A DNA stretch of 64,000 nucleotides from Ceratodon purpureus (Eukaryota > Streptophyta > Bryopsida > Pseudoditrichales > Ditrichaceae): positions 11,966,430 through 12,030,429 of the forward strand of contig CM026427.1 in NCBI GenBank assembly GCA_014871385.1, given 5' to 3'. Within the stretch, counting starts at the first letter, position 1; every line of letters starts with the position of its first letter. The translations under genes were made by a program, and so were the position numbers. Positions 10,051 to 22,073 of the stretch are shown in pieces. The notes under the pieces were generated by a model that saw only the letters and a list, made by a program, of their open reading frames with translations, had not been told where the DNA came from and ran no database searches.

Positions 10051-11035
10051 GAGGCATTGTGCGAATTCAAAGTAAATACCTGCAGTTGCTCGCAGTCTTT
10101 TTACCTCTCTTTTCACCTAGACCGTACACATTTTTAGATTTATAAATACTTTATTATATGAGGATTACCCTTAACCAACCCATTTGTTGCGAAAATGGAA
10201 GTTCAGAAACTATTGTTCATAGAAACTGTGGTTCTTACAGAGGTCTCTTTCTAGAGACTTATCGCTTATGAATTCATAAATCAAGAGTCTAATTTAAATC
10301 TTATTTATCCTTTATTCCTCTTGTTTGGCCATGACATACACTCAGATGATACACATCACGTCCATCCACCCTAAACCAGATTACCTACCTTCAGGTATGT
10401 TACATTTTAACTGAAGTCACATAATCATTTAATATATTATATTCTTTTCTTTCTTTCATGCCTTATTCTTTTTCCCCTTTGTCGTAAATGTTTTTAAACT
10501 TATTCTATTTCTTTCTGAAATTGTTTTTCTCTTCATGATTATTTGATTTTTATTTTAATTCCCTTTCTTTTTTATTTTAAATGGTATACGACTTATTTGT
10601 TTTTTTTTTTCTGGGAGACAGAACCCACTAAGTCATATCCTAAATTTGAATCACAGAATCTCCACTCTCACAGGCCTGCTCTATAATTTAAGTTTGTTCT
10701 TTAAGATGAAGTTGCTTAATTATATCCATGCAGTCTTGACATGAAGGAATCTTATTTACAACCACAGTAATTTTATTTTTATTTTTAACCCATGCAGTCA
10801 CACTAGTTACCTAAACCACAGTATTTATTTTTATTTTTTAACCCATGCAGTCACACTAAATAATGCAATCGCACTAATTTTTGCTTGAAGTAGTCAGCAC
10901 TTACCCTGCTGTCGAGGCCGCAGCACTTCAAACTGTTGAGAGCAAATTATTAACCTCATTATTAACTCGCAAGCCGCATTATCCCATAAGCATTGGCTTA
11001 ACCGGATTTTACTTCAATATAACCAAACCTGCGAC
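10051..11035 (+). repeat. Tandem segmental duplication, copy B
   Basis: Partner of 8840-9815 in the same orientation, ending at aaacctgcgaca. It carries an extra internal repeat of about 50 bp around 10800-10850 (acccatgcagtcacac repeated) absent from copy A. There is no ORF. Confidence 0.9.
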
Positions 11036-13402
11036 ATTATAATCTCGTCACTTGGGCAGTGGCTTCGGTGTGTTATACTTCTCGAGAGAAAGCAATGGAC
11101 GTCGTACCTCGCAAAGGATAATCGCCGGGGCCATTCCCAAACTGACATAAACAAATTCAAATCGGATAAAAGAAAAAATCTAATACAAGGAAATCTGCAG
11201 TTGCTGAGCAGTCTTTTTATCTCTCTTTCTACCTAGACCTTATAATAATAATAGACTCAGCGACTAAATTAAAATCCTTTCTAATAATGGAACAATTCCT
11301 AGTAGTCTAATAGTGATGAACAATTTATCCTTTGTCTCTCTTACATGGCTATACTTTATATTGATATTAGACTTACTTTATTTTGATAATAGACTTAGAT
11401 ACTAAGCAAAGGATAATACTCTATTCATAAAAAATTCCTGAATAATCTGATAGTCTTGATTACCTTAATCTGTATCCATGCATGCACGGGAATAGGCACG
11501 CACGGTGATAGGCGTTTTTAAGGTCATACTTTTTGAAAATAAAAATAAAAATCAAACCAACATGCTGCAGTTATAGAGTGTGAGAAACTTCACCAAAAAC
11601 ATCAAAATATCCGCAAAGTTACCGCTCACCGCTCTTCGCTCACCGCTCAAGGCTCGCAGAATAGCATTTCCCACAGCAGTGGGCACACGGTCGGTGACAG
11701 TGTCATTACTGCTTGTATTGTCCAATGGGGGGGTGGGGTGGGGTGGGGTGGGGAAGGTAAGCGATTGGCTGGACCCCCTAAATGCCAACTGCTGGCACTG
11801 CTGGCAGCATTTGGCGACCTACTGGCACCATTGGTGCGAGTAGGTAAAGTGCACGGGCATGGCAAAAATTCAGGTACAGAAAACATGGAAAAGGCCCGTT
11901 GGAGACCCCAAACTTCCCCTAATGCTTGAGTTGATAACATAAGGAGAGAACAAAAAAAGGTTCAGAGTAACTCACCGGAGATTTGAAGTAGTCCTTGCCT
12001 GAGTTCGTCAACTGAAAGAGAGGCGGTTGCAGCCGCAGTAGAATTCTATGAAGGCTAAGTTGACAGTTCCATGTTGGATTAGAGAACAAGAAAGTATCAA
12101 AACCAAATTTTTGAGAAGCGACGAAATACAACTTAATTGAGATGATTGAATTTTTCTTGGGGGGGGGGGGGGGGGGGGGGGGGGGGTGATGCAGGCGGTG
12201 GAGCAAGTTTAACTGAAACCAACGCGGCCGACGAACAAGGTGAGTAGCCAGCTGCACCAACTCCCTCGGTGAAGAGCTTTAGTTGTATGCACAGGTGCTA
12301 ACCACTCACATTTTATAACACAAAGGAAAAAAAAAAAAAAAAAAAAACAAAGGTGAGCCATTCTGCTCACATATGGCCGCATGCAAGCGGAGAAACATTC
12401 TCACCTGCAAGGCGTGGCGAAGTCGAAGGTCAGAGACCCTTGTCGTCTCGACTTTGATTCGGAGCCTACAATGCATGCATGAGTAGCATTAGATTAGCTG
12501 AATCAAAAAATAAAATTATAACAGCAGTAGTACTTACAAGAAGGAACAATCTGCCATGAAGTTGAACCATCATTATCACATCTTTCCGCAGATCATCAAG
12601 GCATAGGTTGTGTGGTGATAGGAAAAAAGAAAAAAACACTAACCAGACAACTGTGCGGGGATCTGTAGGTGGTGAACAGCACTTACCTGGAAGGCGGAGA
12701 GAACTCAAAGGTAATACTCCCTAATCTGATATGTTCCTGCAGAAAGGCTACTCTCGATGAGCAAGCACTAATTGCAAAGGAGAACTAAGTAGTAGAAAAA
12801 AAAATTAAAATACAACAAACTATAGAATTGTAGGAAAGGGGGGAACAACAAGGCTGTATACTGACCTTGTCTGCTCGACAATCCAAAGTTGACAATAAAA
12901 CCGACCTTCATGTTGGCTGCTGCTCCACTCCTTTGTTCTGCAAGCACTCGACTATAAAGGAAAATAAAAAACTAGAAATCAAACAGAGAGAAAACGCTAA
13001 TAGGAATTTGTGAGGGGGGGGGGGGGGGGGTGGAGGTGTATACAAGCGGTGAGCAGCAGATATGTGCAGGTCGGCGAAGCTTTAATGATGGTGAGTCACT
13101 TCGGCACACCTCTCTTCATGCTCCGAAACCTGCAACCATGCACTAGTTACAGTAGAAGTTAGAGAAGAAAATAAAAGGAAAAAAAATGTTAATTGGAATT
13201 TGTGAGGGGGAGTGGGGGGTGTTTACAGGCAAGGAGCAGCACCCACAATGTCGCCTTATGGCCTTGGTGAGCAAGCTTGCACAGTTTTCAAACCTCACTT
13301 GCAAGCCGCAGCTACGCTGTAGAATTTCAGGGCAACCAGAGGCCACTAAAACAGTAGAAAAAAAAATCACACATAAGAAAATTTAAGTTTGTTAAATACG
13401 CC
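11036..13402. other. Non-coding region with G-tracts, poly-A and degenerate ~190-bp repeats
   Basis: No gene is supported. G28 lies at 12159-12186, G17 at 13014-13030 and a ~20-bp A-tract at 12327-12347. Blocks near 12140-12245, 12990-13100 and 13180-13270 share an order: AT-rich lead, ggaatttgtgagg or G-tract, a gcaggcggtgagcag-like motif, then gtgag. They look like diverged tandem copies. Confidence 0.55.
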
Positions 13403-13900
13403 ATGCATGATTCATATGCAAGAGATAGGGGGGAAAATGCACTCTTACCTGAGAGCATTGAGAATACAAGTGAGCACATCCAAGCAAGACGTAGGCATTA
13501 TTGTGTGGATGTTCCAAACCCACAGGAAAGTAACTATGAGACATGTGAACATGTTAGCATAGATCCATCTTTTATGAAAGGGATCATAGAGAGAAATAAT
13601 GAAGGGGACATTTTGCAGTTCTTATATTTGCCTGAATTGATTCCAGCAAAGAAGAGGAAAAGACAACAACCTCTTCTAGATTACACCGATAGTAGGCTTT
13701 TAACTTCACAGGACTACATGAAAGGTTTGGAAGACCTGCTAGCCAAAAAGGAAGTAAACGCAGCTGCTGCAAAATAGAAGAGGAAAGAAAAGGAAGCCAC
13801 AAAAGAGCAGAGGAAAGCTGCAATGGAACAAGCACAAAAAGAGAAAGAAGAACGTGCTCATCTAAGAGCACAAAAAAAACAGGACAGGGCTCAAGAGCAA
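13403..13900 (+). pseudogene. Fragment of a pogo-type transposase C-terminus
   Basis: The frame at 13403-13777 continues in phase past a TAG at 13775-13777 to beyond 13900. The segment DYTDSRLLTSQDYMKGLEDL followed by a K/E/Q-rich helix parallels VHYSRSIILTTDDYLDIMAE plus the charged tail of the transposon at 28180-32511, which is on the other strand. The match is in order and spacing, not identity, so this is a different, older pogo-like lineage. No catalytic domain or terminal repeats are recognised here. A host gene with a similar tail is a weaker alternative. Confidence 0.5.
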
Positions 13901-15579
13901 GTTGCGAGAAGAGTACCTGGTCGAAATAGGTGCGGAGGAGGCCGTGGGAGCCTAGCTGCAACAGAGGGCGGAGTTGATGCTCTCAAAAATCTCCTCACTG
14001 TTGGAGGCGCGGTAGTGCTGGACGGGCACGTCCCACCTTCACAGAGTGTAGCCGAACAAGGTGGCGCTCTCGCAGGCGGGGGTGGGGCGGGACCGGGTGT
14101 GAACAGGGGAGCGCTTCGGCGGCCAATCCCGGAGCCCTATGCCTGTAGGCCGTTCGGAACGGAGGGGCACTGGACTTGACAGCCGCCCAACATCCACCGC
14201 CCTTCACAACCGTAGGCTACACAGCCCCGCGGCACCAACCCAACTCCCACGCAACACTCGAGGGTCGCTTCGAGGCCAATGTACTCTACGGTGAATTGCC
14301 GCTCGGTGGCCGCCCTCCTTTCCCGCCTTCTACTGCTCCCAATTGTTGGTCCAGACCTTCACCATCGGCTTCACATCCTCCACATGCACATCTCGACGTG
14401 TCCCTCTCCAACGTCAGTTGCTTACTGCTGATGCAAGGTTTTCAGACAGGTCGTTACAACCTTCAACAATTAAGCGGATTCTTTGCTCACGCACAAAACT
14501 CATTATCACGCCAGCAGAGGGAGGACATTAGGACCATGGGGCAGAGGGAGCTCAACGACGGTGAGGGGTTGCAATCCTCACTAGATCTGTGGTGAGGTGC
14601 AGGGAGATGGGCGGGAGATGGGCGAGAGTGGGGCGCGTCAAAGAGCGGCAGGGGGAGCACATGGACGTTGGAGTCAAACGTCCTCTGACAGGACAGCGGA
14701 CCGGCCATGGAGGGCCGCGACTATAGCCCCGCAGATTTAGGATCTGGGTGCCGCGCTAGCGGAGTTTGAATGAAAAGGTCGCCTTTTACCTTATCACCAT
14801 GGACGGTTTGGGGGTGCCAGCTGCTCTGAGTAGCACCACCATTTGGAATAGGTTGGGGTGTCCACAGTAGTCTGAATATAGAGCAAGTGCATGCTACGCC
14901 AGCTTGCAAGGGACAGCCCACCAAGGCATTGGGGTCGGTTTTGCTCTTGAGCCACATATTTTGGAGTACTTTGTAAGACTGTTTTAGTGCCCAAGCATGG
15001 GCTTGTTTTGGACCGGTTTTGGATCATTCACTACCTCTTTTTAAATTGTTTTCAAGGCATTCACTGCACAATATCTAGAGCCCACCCTCCTAAGAAAGGC
15101 ACTACTCTCTGGTCGGGCAGTGGCCACTCTAGGTCTCAATTTTTATAAATTTCTAGAAAATTAAATACGTTACCAAATTTTTTATTCTTTTTGGGATGGA
15201 CATGCACTACCTATGCAGACCATTCAAATATTCCATATTTTCTCAACCACTATTTTAAGTATGCAGATTTGAAATTTGGTCGGTTTTCAGATCCCTTATC
15301 CTAAGAGCCCTTGAAATGACCCCACGACTCTCAAAAAGAAGCTATCAAAATGGTGAGCCATTTCCATTTCCTTTGGGCCATCTTAGGCCATTTAAAGCTC
15401 ATGCATCAATCAAGGGTGAGCACGTTGAGAATCAAAATGGCCTCTCCTTGGCCTTGCAACCCCATAGCCCCCACATGTACTCTAAACAGGGCCTTAATAC
15501 CAACTTCACAACATTCCTTCCAAGCTTAGACTCTATTGATTTCAGTCTTAGTTTGTATTATTAAACATGGATGAATTTT
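13901..15579. other. Intergenic, GC-richer then AT-rich, no supported gene
   Basis: 14000-14720 is GC-rich and holds open frames on both strands, for example 14176-14595. They show no recognisable domain and a Pro/His-rich composition typical of chance frames. 14720-15579 shows nothing. Confidence 0.45.
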
Positions 15580-15583
15580 TTAA

Positions 15584-16512
15584 CCCCTAAAGGTTCTGGA
15601 AATCCAAAATGGCTCTCGGCTGTTTCGGGCAGCCTAGATGAAGGGGTTAAAAGTAATATTTTTGCCTAAGAATTTTACTGGATGCTCCTTATACCACAAA
15701 GTGTATGTGGTAAAATTTTCAAAGCCAAATTTCACTTTTAGAACCTTCATCTAGAAATTTTAGGTTTCAAGTCCAAAACGGGCAGTTTAAAATTAGGTTT
15801 TTTTAGATTTTTTTTTTGGAAATGTGTTCATAACCAATTCACTACTCAAAATCCAAAGTGGTCTAAGTCAAAAAGTTCACCAATTTTACAAGGGCAGCCT
15901 CCAAAAATTACAAAAACAACCTTCAAAGTTTTTGGTATTTTTTACAAATTTTTCTTTCAAAATTTGTCAAAATTTGAGATTTAGGAATTTTTAAATTTTT
16001 TTTTCCCAATAATTTAAAAAACTCAAGGAATTAACTTTAAACCGTTCACTTTTTAAAAAAACTAAAAGCATTTCACGTCATTTAAGTTTTACCATATTGT
16101 AGTTTTTGTACCTTCTTCAAGAAAATAATTTGCATGAAAGCCAAGAAAGTGTAATGAGACTCTAAAATTTTGCATGGAGGTGCTCAACTTAGTTACCTAC
16201 TTAGAAAAAAATATGAGCAAAATGTTTGAGGTAACAGTAATCAAGTCTCCCTTGGCACCATTTAGAGTATGCCTTTTGTGCAAAGAAAAAAAAAACAAAC
16301 AGTAAACTTTGAATGCTATAATCTCACAAAAGGTAAAGATCCAACCGTTGAAATTTGACATGCTATTAGTGCAGGTAGTTAGGTTTAAGATCTTACGGTT
16401 GGATGTATCAAAAATTAAAAAAAATTAAGAATCATGCTTCAACTTCTACAAGGTTGTCAAAAATCACAGTTTTTGGTCTTGGAGGTCCAAAAACGGCTTG
16501 AACCTTTAGGGG
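15584..16512 (+). mobile_element. TTAA-flanked non-autonomous DNA element, copy 1 (929 bp)
   Basis: The ends are inverted CCCCTAAAGGTTC and GAACCTTTAGGGG, directly bounded by TTAA at 15580-15583 and 16513-16516. The interior has no coding frame. It is nearly identical to the copy at 26871-27801 in the opposite orientation. TTAA on both sides with CCC-starting ends is what piggyBac-type transposition leaves. A PIF/Harbinger-type TTA/TAA duplication is the main alternative. Confidence 0.85.
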
Positions 16513-16516
16513 TTAA

Positions 16517-19500
16517 TAGTCAAGTAATGATTTTTGGATAACCTCCTAAGTGATGGTTTTATGAAAAAAACATTTTTAAAAGGTCCAACCTTATACTAAG
16601 GCTATACTTGGTGGCCAAGTTGAATTCAAACAACTAAGGGTTGTTGGACCCTAATAATAAACCACGCCATTGTCTTCATAACTAGGCAGGCCCTCCCCTC
16701 CTCCTTTCCCTCCCCCTCATCCTCATTGATTCTAATTTTAGGTGGTTTTCAACCCCATTTTAGAACTTTAGAAATTTTTAATGGAATCAATGACCCCAAA
16801 GTTGTGTAGAGGACATACATAGTTTATTTCAAATAGTCTAAATTAGATTTTTTTTCATCAACAAAATATTTTGAGGGGACTTTTTGCATCTTCCAATAGG
16901 AATCTTGCTTGGAGGCCTTTGTCATTAAAACGACGGCGAGGTTTATTGTTAGGGGCTATTGGAGCTGGTAGTTGGAAGGCTATCAATTTTCTTTCAACCA
17001 CTCCAATACCTCCAACCATTTAAGAAGGTAAAGAAACCAAAAACCGTAAATGCCCTCAAGGCGTGCAATAGAGTTGCTCAAAAACAAGGAAGTGGTAAAT
17101 TGAAAACAAAGATTTTCTGCATGGTTTTCGTTGACCAACTGGACCAATAAGGTTTTGCCACATGGTTTTCGTTGACCAACTGGACCAATAAGGTTTTGCC
17201 ACAGAATGTCATGTTCTGGTTCTCTCATTAGTCTTACGTCCGGTTTTCTGTGATATTAGCTAGGGCTTTTAGAACACCATCACGTTTTATTCAAGAAGAG
17301 TCTAGTATACAAGAAGGGGATTTGACAAACTTCCCCTTTTGAGAAAATTTTAGGCAATTATTTACGGGAAATAAAAATACGAAACAAGTTGCATTCTTCA
17401 TCATTTCTTCTTCTTAATCTAAAAAAAATTAAAGAATTTCTATCTCCGTCCTTATTTTCACAAGTCTAGTCGAATTGCCTTATTTTCACAGGTTTTGGTT
17501 TCTCTACCTTAATACCATCCTAGATTCCGGAGCTGCTGAAGTCCTTGGTGTGGCACTGGTATTAATCCCAAGTTTTTTTAATGCACAAAAGTCTCAAGGA
17601 TTTTATACATGAGAGTTTACAATTTGTCCGGATGAATCACACATGGGACCATCACCAAAAGCCCATAGCAACAGTGCCTTGCAACATCGAACATTGAACA
17701 ATGGACCAGAATCAGCTCCATCAATCATGCCCACTGTTGATGGCTCAAAAACATCCCAGAAAATGGGAAGCACTCATGTTGTGCCACACTAGAGATTCAC
17801 CTATAATATTAATTAATTGGAAGGTAAGTCATGGTCAGCCTCCAAAACTATTGCAGGGATTTCGCGGAGGAAGACACAGGTGCTTTTATTTGGAGAATTG
17901 TAGCTAATATATTGTCAGTTAAGTGAGTTAAAGAAGAAGAGGTGGAGGAGATTGAAACATATTGGAACAATGAAGGGATTTTCCTTTCTGATCAATAGTG
18001 GGAAATTAAAAAAAGTTCAAAAAATAATAATATCGTTCCTTCTCATCAATAATGAAAAATTAAAATATGCATGATTATAAAACTTTCTCTAATTATTTTA
18101 CTTTATTCAAAAATAAAGGAAAAATCAAATAATACCTGAAGAATGTAATGTGATACACTTGAATTGAAATCCTGGAAACAATAGAGTAGACACAATTTTC
18201 CATAATTTTCCATCTGCAATGTGCTTAACTTTGTGATGCCCAAGCCAAGCAACCAAAAGACCACAAACAGCCTTGGCATACCAAATGACAGAACTTCCTA
18301 TTCAGTTCCGTACATTCTGAGTTCCAAGTTCACAGTACATCTGTTTCCATCAGAATTAGCTGGCCAAAGCCATAGTCATCGTCGCCCAATCTAGAAACAT
18401 CTTCAAGAATATAAGTACAAAATGAGCACTATAAACTGAGGAACAGTTAACAGTTCGGAGACTCCATAAAATAAGATAAGCAATAGGAGTACTTCCGAAG
18501 CTCAAATAGAATAGTTCACCCCACTGATTACGGACCGCATCTCTGAAAAACAAGTGAAACACATACTTCCACTTGCACAAGTCAATAGTCATCACAACTC
18601 ACAATGCTAACAACCATGATTGATTCGGCCTCTTGTTTGAAATTCTGTTCAGACTCAAGTAAAAAATACCATTATTCAAAACCAGCAAATTGAACACAAG
18701 GAATTCTGTCTACTTCTGTTTTCCAAACATGAGCCCCATAGACTGGCGGTAAACCTTTCCTCTGTTGCAGACAACGTAAGGAATTGGTTTTTCTGAGCTG
18801 GACCGAGCTCATTGATCGAATTTTTTGATTAATTACAATGTTATGCAATACAGGTTCTCAACAGCTGGTTCAACACCTGTCGGTTCTTAATTTCCTGCAC
18901 GCATGAAAACTCCAGATTCTAGCAACACCTGTTCTACAACAGTGAAGTAGGGATAAATAAACACATAACAGACAAGTCATACAATAATAGCACATCAACA
19001 TCAGCATTGGACTCCGTAAACTGGCACTCGAGGCAAAACCCTCTCATGACTACGATACACGACCATCTCAACATGTTTCCAATGAATTCACACTGATCTA
19101 CTATCCGTCCCTACATAAGAACAACCAAGAGACGAAAGCTGCAGAAGATCGAGCTAAATTATGAAAAGAAGTGAAGCGAACTCCTTGTCACGAGCTTCGG
19201 AGCTACCTCTCGACTTTTCAACTGCGAGCGTCCCGTATATTCTAGACAATACGCTCCGAATGGGATAGCAAATAGCATTATTACATCGCAAATCTGAGCA
19301 AACTACCGCATAGAGCGTGTTACTGCAATGACCCGGTGCGAGTGCCATGACAGTCAGAATTATCATGTTTTCGAAAAAGATACCAGAGCCTCGGGGACAG
19401 GAAAATTACACTCGAAACCTGCTTACAAAGAAAGACTCGTTTAGACACCGAAGCAGAGGATAAACCACATGTGGGGCCTGGCAGGAACAGGCCCCACGAA

Positions 19501-20230
19501 ACTCCACTTGTACCTCAATTTCGTCAGATATGAAGTCACTGAACAGCGATAAAATTATATGCAGACGAGCAGCCCAGGAATCAAGTGTAAGATAACTTAC
19601 AGAGGCCAGAGAGAGGGAGAGAGAGACCACATGACCTGCGCTTGCAGATGACATGCTCTACAACACAGAGCAGTAACCCTAGCATCTGTAACCTACAAAT
19701 CCCGGACCAGAAACCAAACGCAAATCACAGTCCACGAAGAACCCGCTCCCAGAGACATACACATATTCTCTCAAACCACAGCCACCCAGTGAAATTCGTT
19801 GCCATGATAGTCGTTCCAAAGCTGTAGCAACGAATGGGCCATGGCCCATGGAACAGCCCCATCGCCAGGAAAAGCGAAACCTCGAAAACATGAAAACATA
19901 ACCATTCTCGATTCCAATGCCAAGTGACTATCATCAATCGGCCACATCTTAAGCACCATGTAGTAGCAATGAAGCATAAGTAGAACTCACATTTATCGCA
20001 CACCGTCTCCGAGAACTCGAGCTTAATTCTCTACTCCACGCAATCTTTCATGAGCTGCTCCTTCTGCTGCCGGAAAATCGACTCAGAAGTGCAAAATGCT
20101 GCAAAAATAGCGAAACCCAACTGCAGTTGCGGGAATTTTTTACTTTTGAGAGAAGAATTGTTGCTAATGATTCTAGATTCGCAGATCGTGATACCCTGAT
20201 GAAACCCTTTTGGGAGCGGGGCAGGTTCTC
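16517..20230. other. Long intergenic region without a supported gene
   Basis: Only chance-length ORFs are present. One 41-bp direct duplication lies at 17120-17201. A CT-rich/GA-rich tract is at about 19607-19626. The last part (from about 19600) is upstream of RPS29. Confidence 0.5.
17120..17201 (+). repeat. 41-bp perfect tandem duplication
   Basis: Two head-to-tail copies of a 41-bp unit beginning catggttttcgttgaccaac, at 17120-17160 and 17161-17201, with no mismatch. It looks recent. Confidence 0.95.
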
Positions 20231-20238
20231 GAAACCCC

Positions 20239-20246
20239 AAACCCTA
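20239..20246 (+). promoter_or_regulatory. Telo-box (AAACCCTA) upstream of RPS29
   Basis: AAACCCTA lies 135 bp before the RPS29 start codon. Telo-boxes are common in promoters and leaders of plant ribosomal-protein and translation-factor genes, so this fits the downstream gene. Function is inferred from position. Confidence 0.6.
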
Positions 20247-20380
20247 GTGCTTGCCGGGGGAGTGTTTGTGAAGGGGAAGGAAACGGGCGAGTTCTTTCTC
20301 TTTCGCCTCTCGACGCTCCTGCGAGTCGCTGCCGCTGCTCTCACCGCGCCATCATCTCTTGCAGAGTGAGTCTGCCCAGC

Positions 20381-20825
20381 ATGGGTCACGAAGCGGTCTG
20401 GAACTCTCACCCCAAGGGCTATGGCCCTGGGTCTCGCACCTGCAGGGTGTGCGGCAACTCGTGTGGAATGATCCGCAAGTACGGCATCAACACCTGCCGC
20501 CAGTGCTTCCGCATCTACTCCAAGGACATCGGCTTCGTGAAGGTGTGTTTTTATTCATTACTTTGATACTGCTGTGCATATGTGTGCTTGTTACTGTGTG
20601 ATTTCAAGGTGAACAGATCAGAGCATGTCTGGGGTTAAGCGTTAGGGTTTTGGATTAGGGTTATGCACTTTACGGGGTTTAAGTTGTTTTACATTGTTCT
20701 TTTTTTGTTGTGAGGAGGTTAGGTCATAGCTTTCAGATCACGGTTGCAGATTAGGTTTATGGACTTTGTTGGGGTTCAGGCTGGTTGACACTTTGACATG
20801 GTATGTTGTGCCACAGTACCGTTAA
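20381..20825 (+). CDS. RPS29: 40S ribosomal protein S29 (uS14)
   Basis: Two exons, 20381-20542 and 20817-20825, give 56 residues, the family's standard length. The first exon encodes [19 protein letters not shown] and onward to GFVK. The second is only nine bases and supplies Tyr-Arg and the stop, the expected KYR end of eukaryotic S29. Four cysteines in two CxxC pairs (C21/C24 and C39/C42) form the zinc site. The protein sits in the head of the small subunit near the mRNA path. A telo-box lies upstream and a pyrimidine-rich leader precedes the ATG. The 274-bp intron has GT-AG ends. Nothing suggests a pseudogene. Confidence 0.96.
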
Positions 20826-22070
20826 TTTGAGCGGACTCCGGAGGGCTTTGGCTGGCGCAAGTTTTGGATATAACGATGTAGGGCATACCAGGATGCGGCA
20901 CATGGATTGTGCCTGTAGAATACGCCTACCCAATACAGTTCATGATTGTGCAGCCCCCACTTTTATGGCTATGTGTATCGTTGATTGGCGTGGAGTAAAA
21001 AAAAATCTTTCCTCATCACTTTCATTCTGGTCCCCTAAATTTCCAACTATACCATGATTCAATCAGGGATTCTCCTATCTGTCTTCAGATTCTCATCTGT
21101 GAAGTTCATGAGGTCAGCGAAGTGGAAGTTCCGGAAGAGGCTAAGCATTGCATGTGTTCTTTATAGTCACTGTATTATGTCTTAGAAATTCGTGTAATTA
21201 GTGTCCTTGTTTGCTTCTTTCACCTGTCTGTTTCACATACTGTCGGTACTGTAATGTCGAAATCGAATGCTATGAACAACACTGTTTTTAACCATAGCTG
21301 CTGTTATTGCACAAATGTTACCGAAGGGTCGCACTAGGGAAGTTCAAAACAGCTGCAACGGAGTTGGTATCTATCACTCCATGACACCTGAATCATCACA
21401 GGCTGACCTTCCTGGTTCGATTTTCTCATAATCTGGTTATTGGAGGTCTGAGTTTAGTATGCATCGGAACAGTTTCTCTGGTCTGGTCTATTTATTTCAA
21501 CTGGAGTATGACACATCTTTTGACAATCGTAAGGATCCTTTGGGACTGTTCAGGGACATTCATGTTGGTGGTGTGTTTAAAAAATCTCAAAAGTAATAGA
21601 GTTATTCATGTTGGTGATTTGTATGATTATTCCTGAAAGTATGAGGGACGCATTAATTCTCTTCACCTCTCTTGGAGCTTTTCCCCAATCAAATTATTAG
21701 TCAAGCCACTGTTAACTTGTGAATTGAGTATCTTGTTGTGTTCTCCTTTAAATGAGAAATTCTAGACTATACCTTCATGGAGTAGGAAAGTGGCTTTATG
21801 TAGCAAGTCAATGTAGTTCAACTCAAAAGTGTGATAGGAGAGAAGCAAAAAGAGTACAGAAAGAGAAGTGGAGAGAGAGGAAAGGAAAGAGCATAGAGAT
21901 AGAGAGAGAATAGAAAGAGAAGCGGAGAGAACAAAGAAAAGTGGAGAGGATTGAAAAGATTAGAGTTCATTCAAAAACAAGCTATTTCCACTTTATATAT
22001 GTATAGACACCCGGTTTATTACACTATTTCTTTGAGGAAAGAGCCTAAATTGAAAATAGCTCTACACTTG
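20826..22070. other. 3' flank of RPS29 and purine-rich tract
   Basis: No gene is supported. A GAGA/GAAA-rich tract covers about 21838-21960. The remainder is unremarkable. Confidence 0.5.
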
Positions 22071-22073
22071 TCC

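Noticed and set aside
1-11035. CRISPR-like regular repeats
   Set aside because: The 108-bp units are contiguous and vary along their length. There are no unique spacers, and the setting is eukaryotic.
14176-14595. 139-codon Pro/His-rich ORF
   Set aside because: GC-rich stretch open on both strands, no motif and no splice support.
18356-18595. 79-codon minus-strand ORF with hydrophobic stretches
   Set aside because: No supporting start context, neighbours or domain; length expected by chance.
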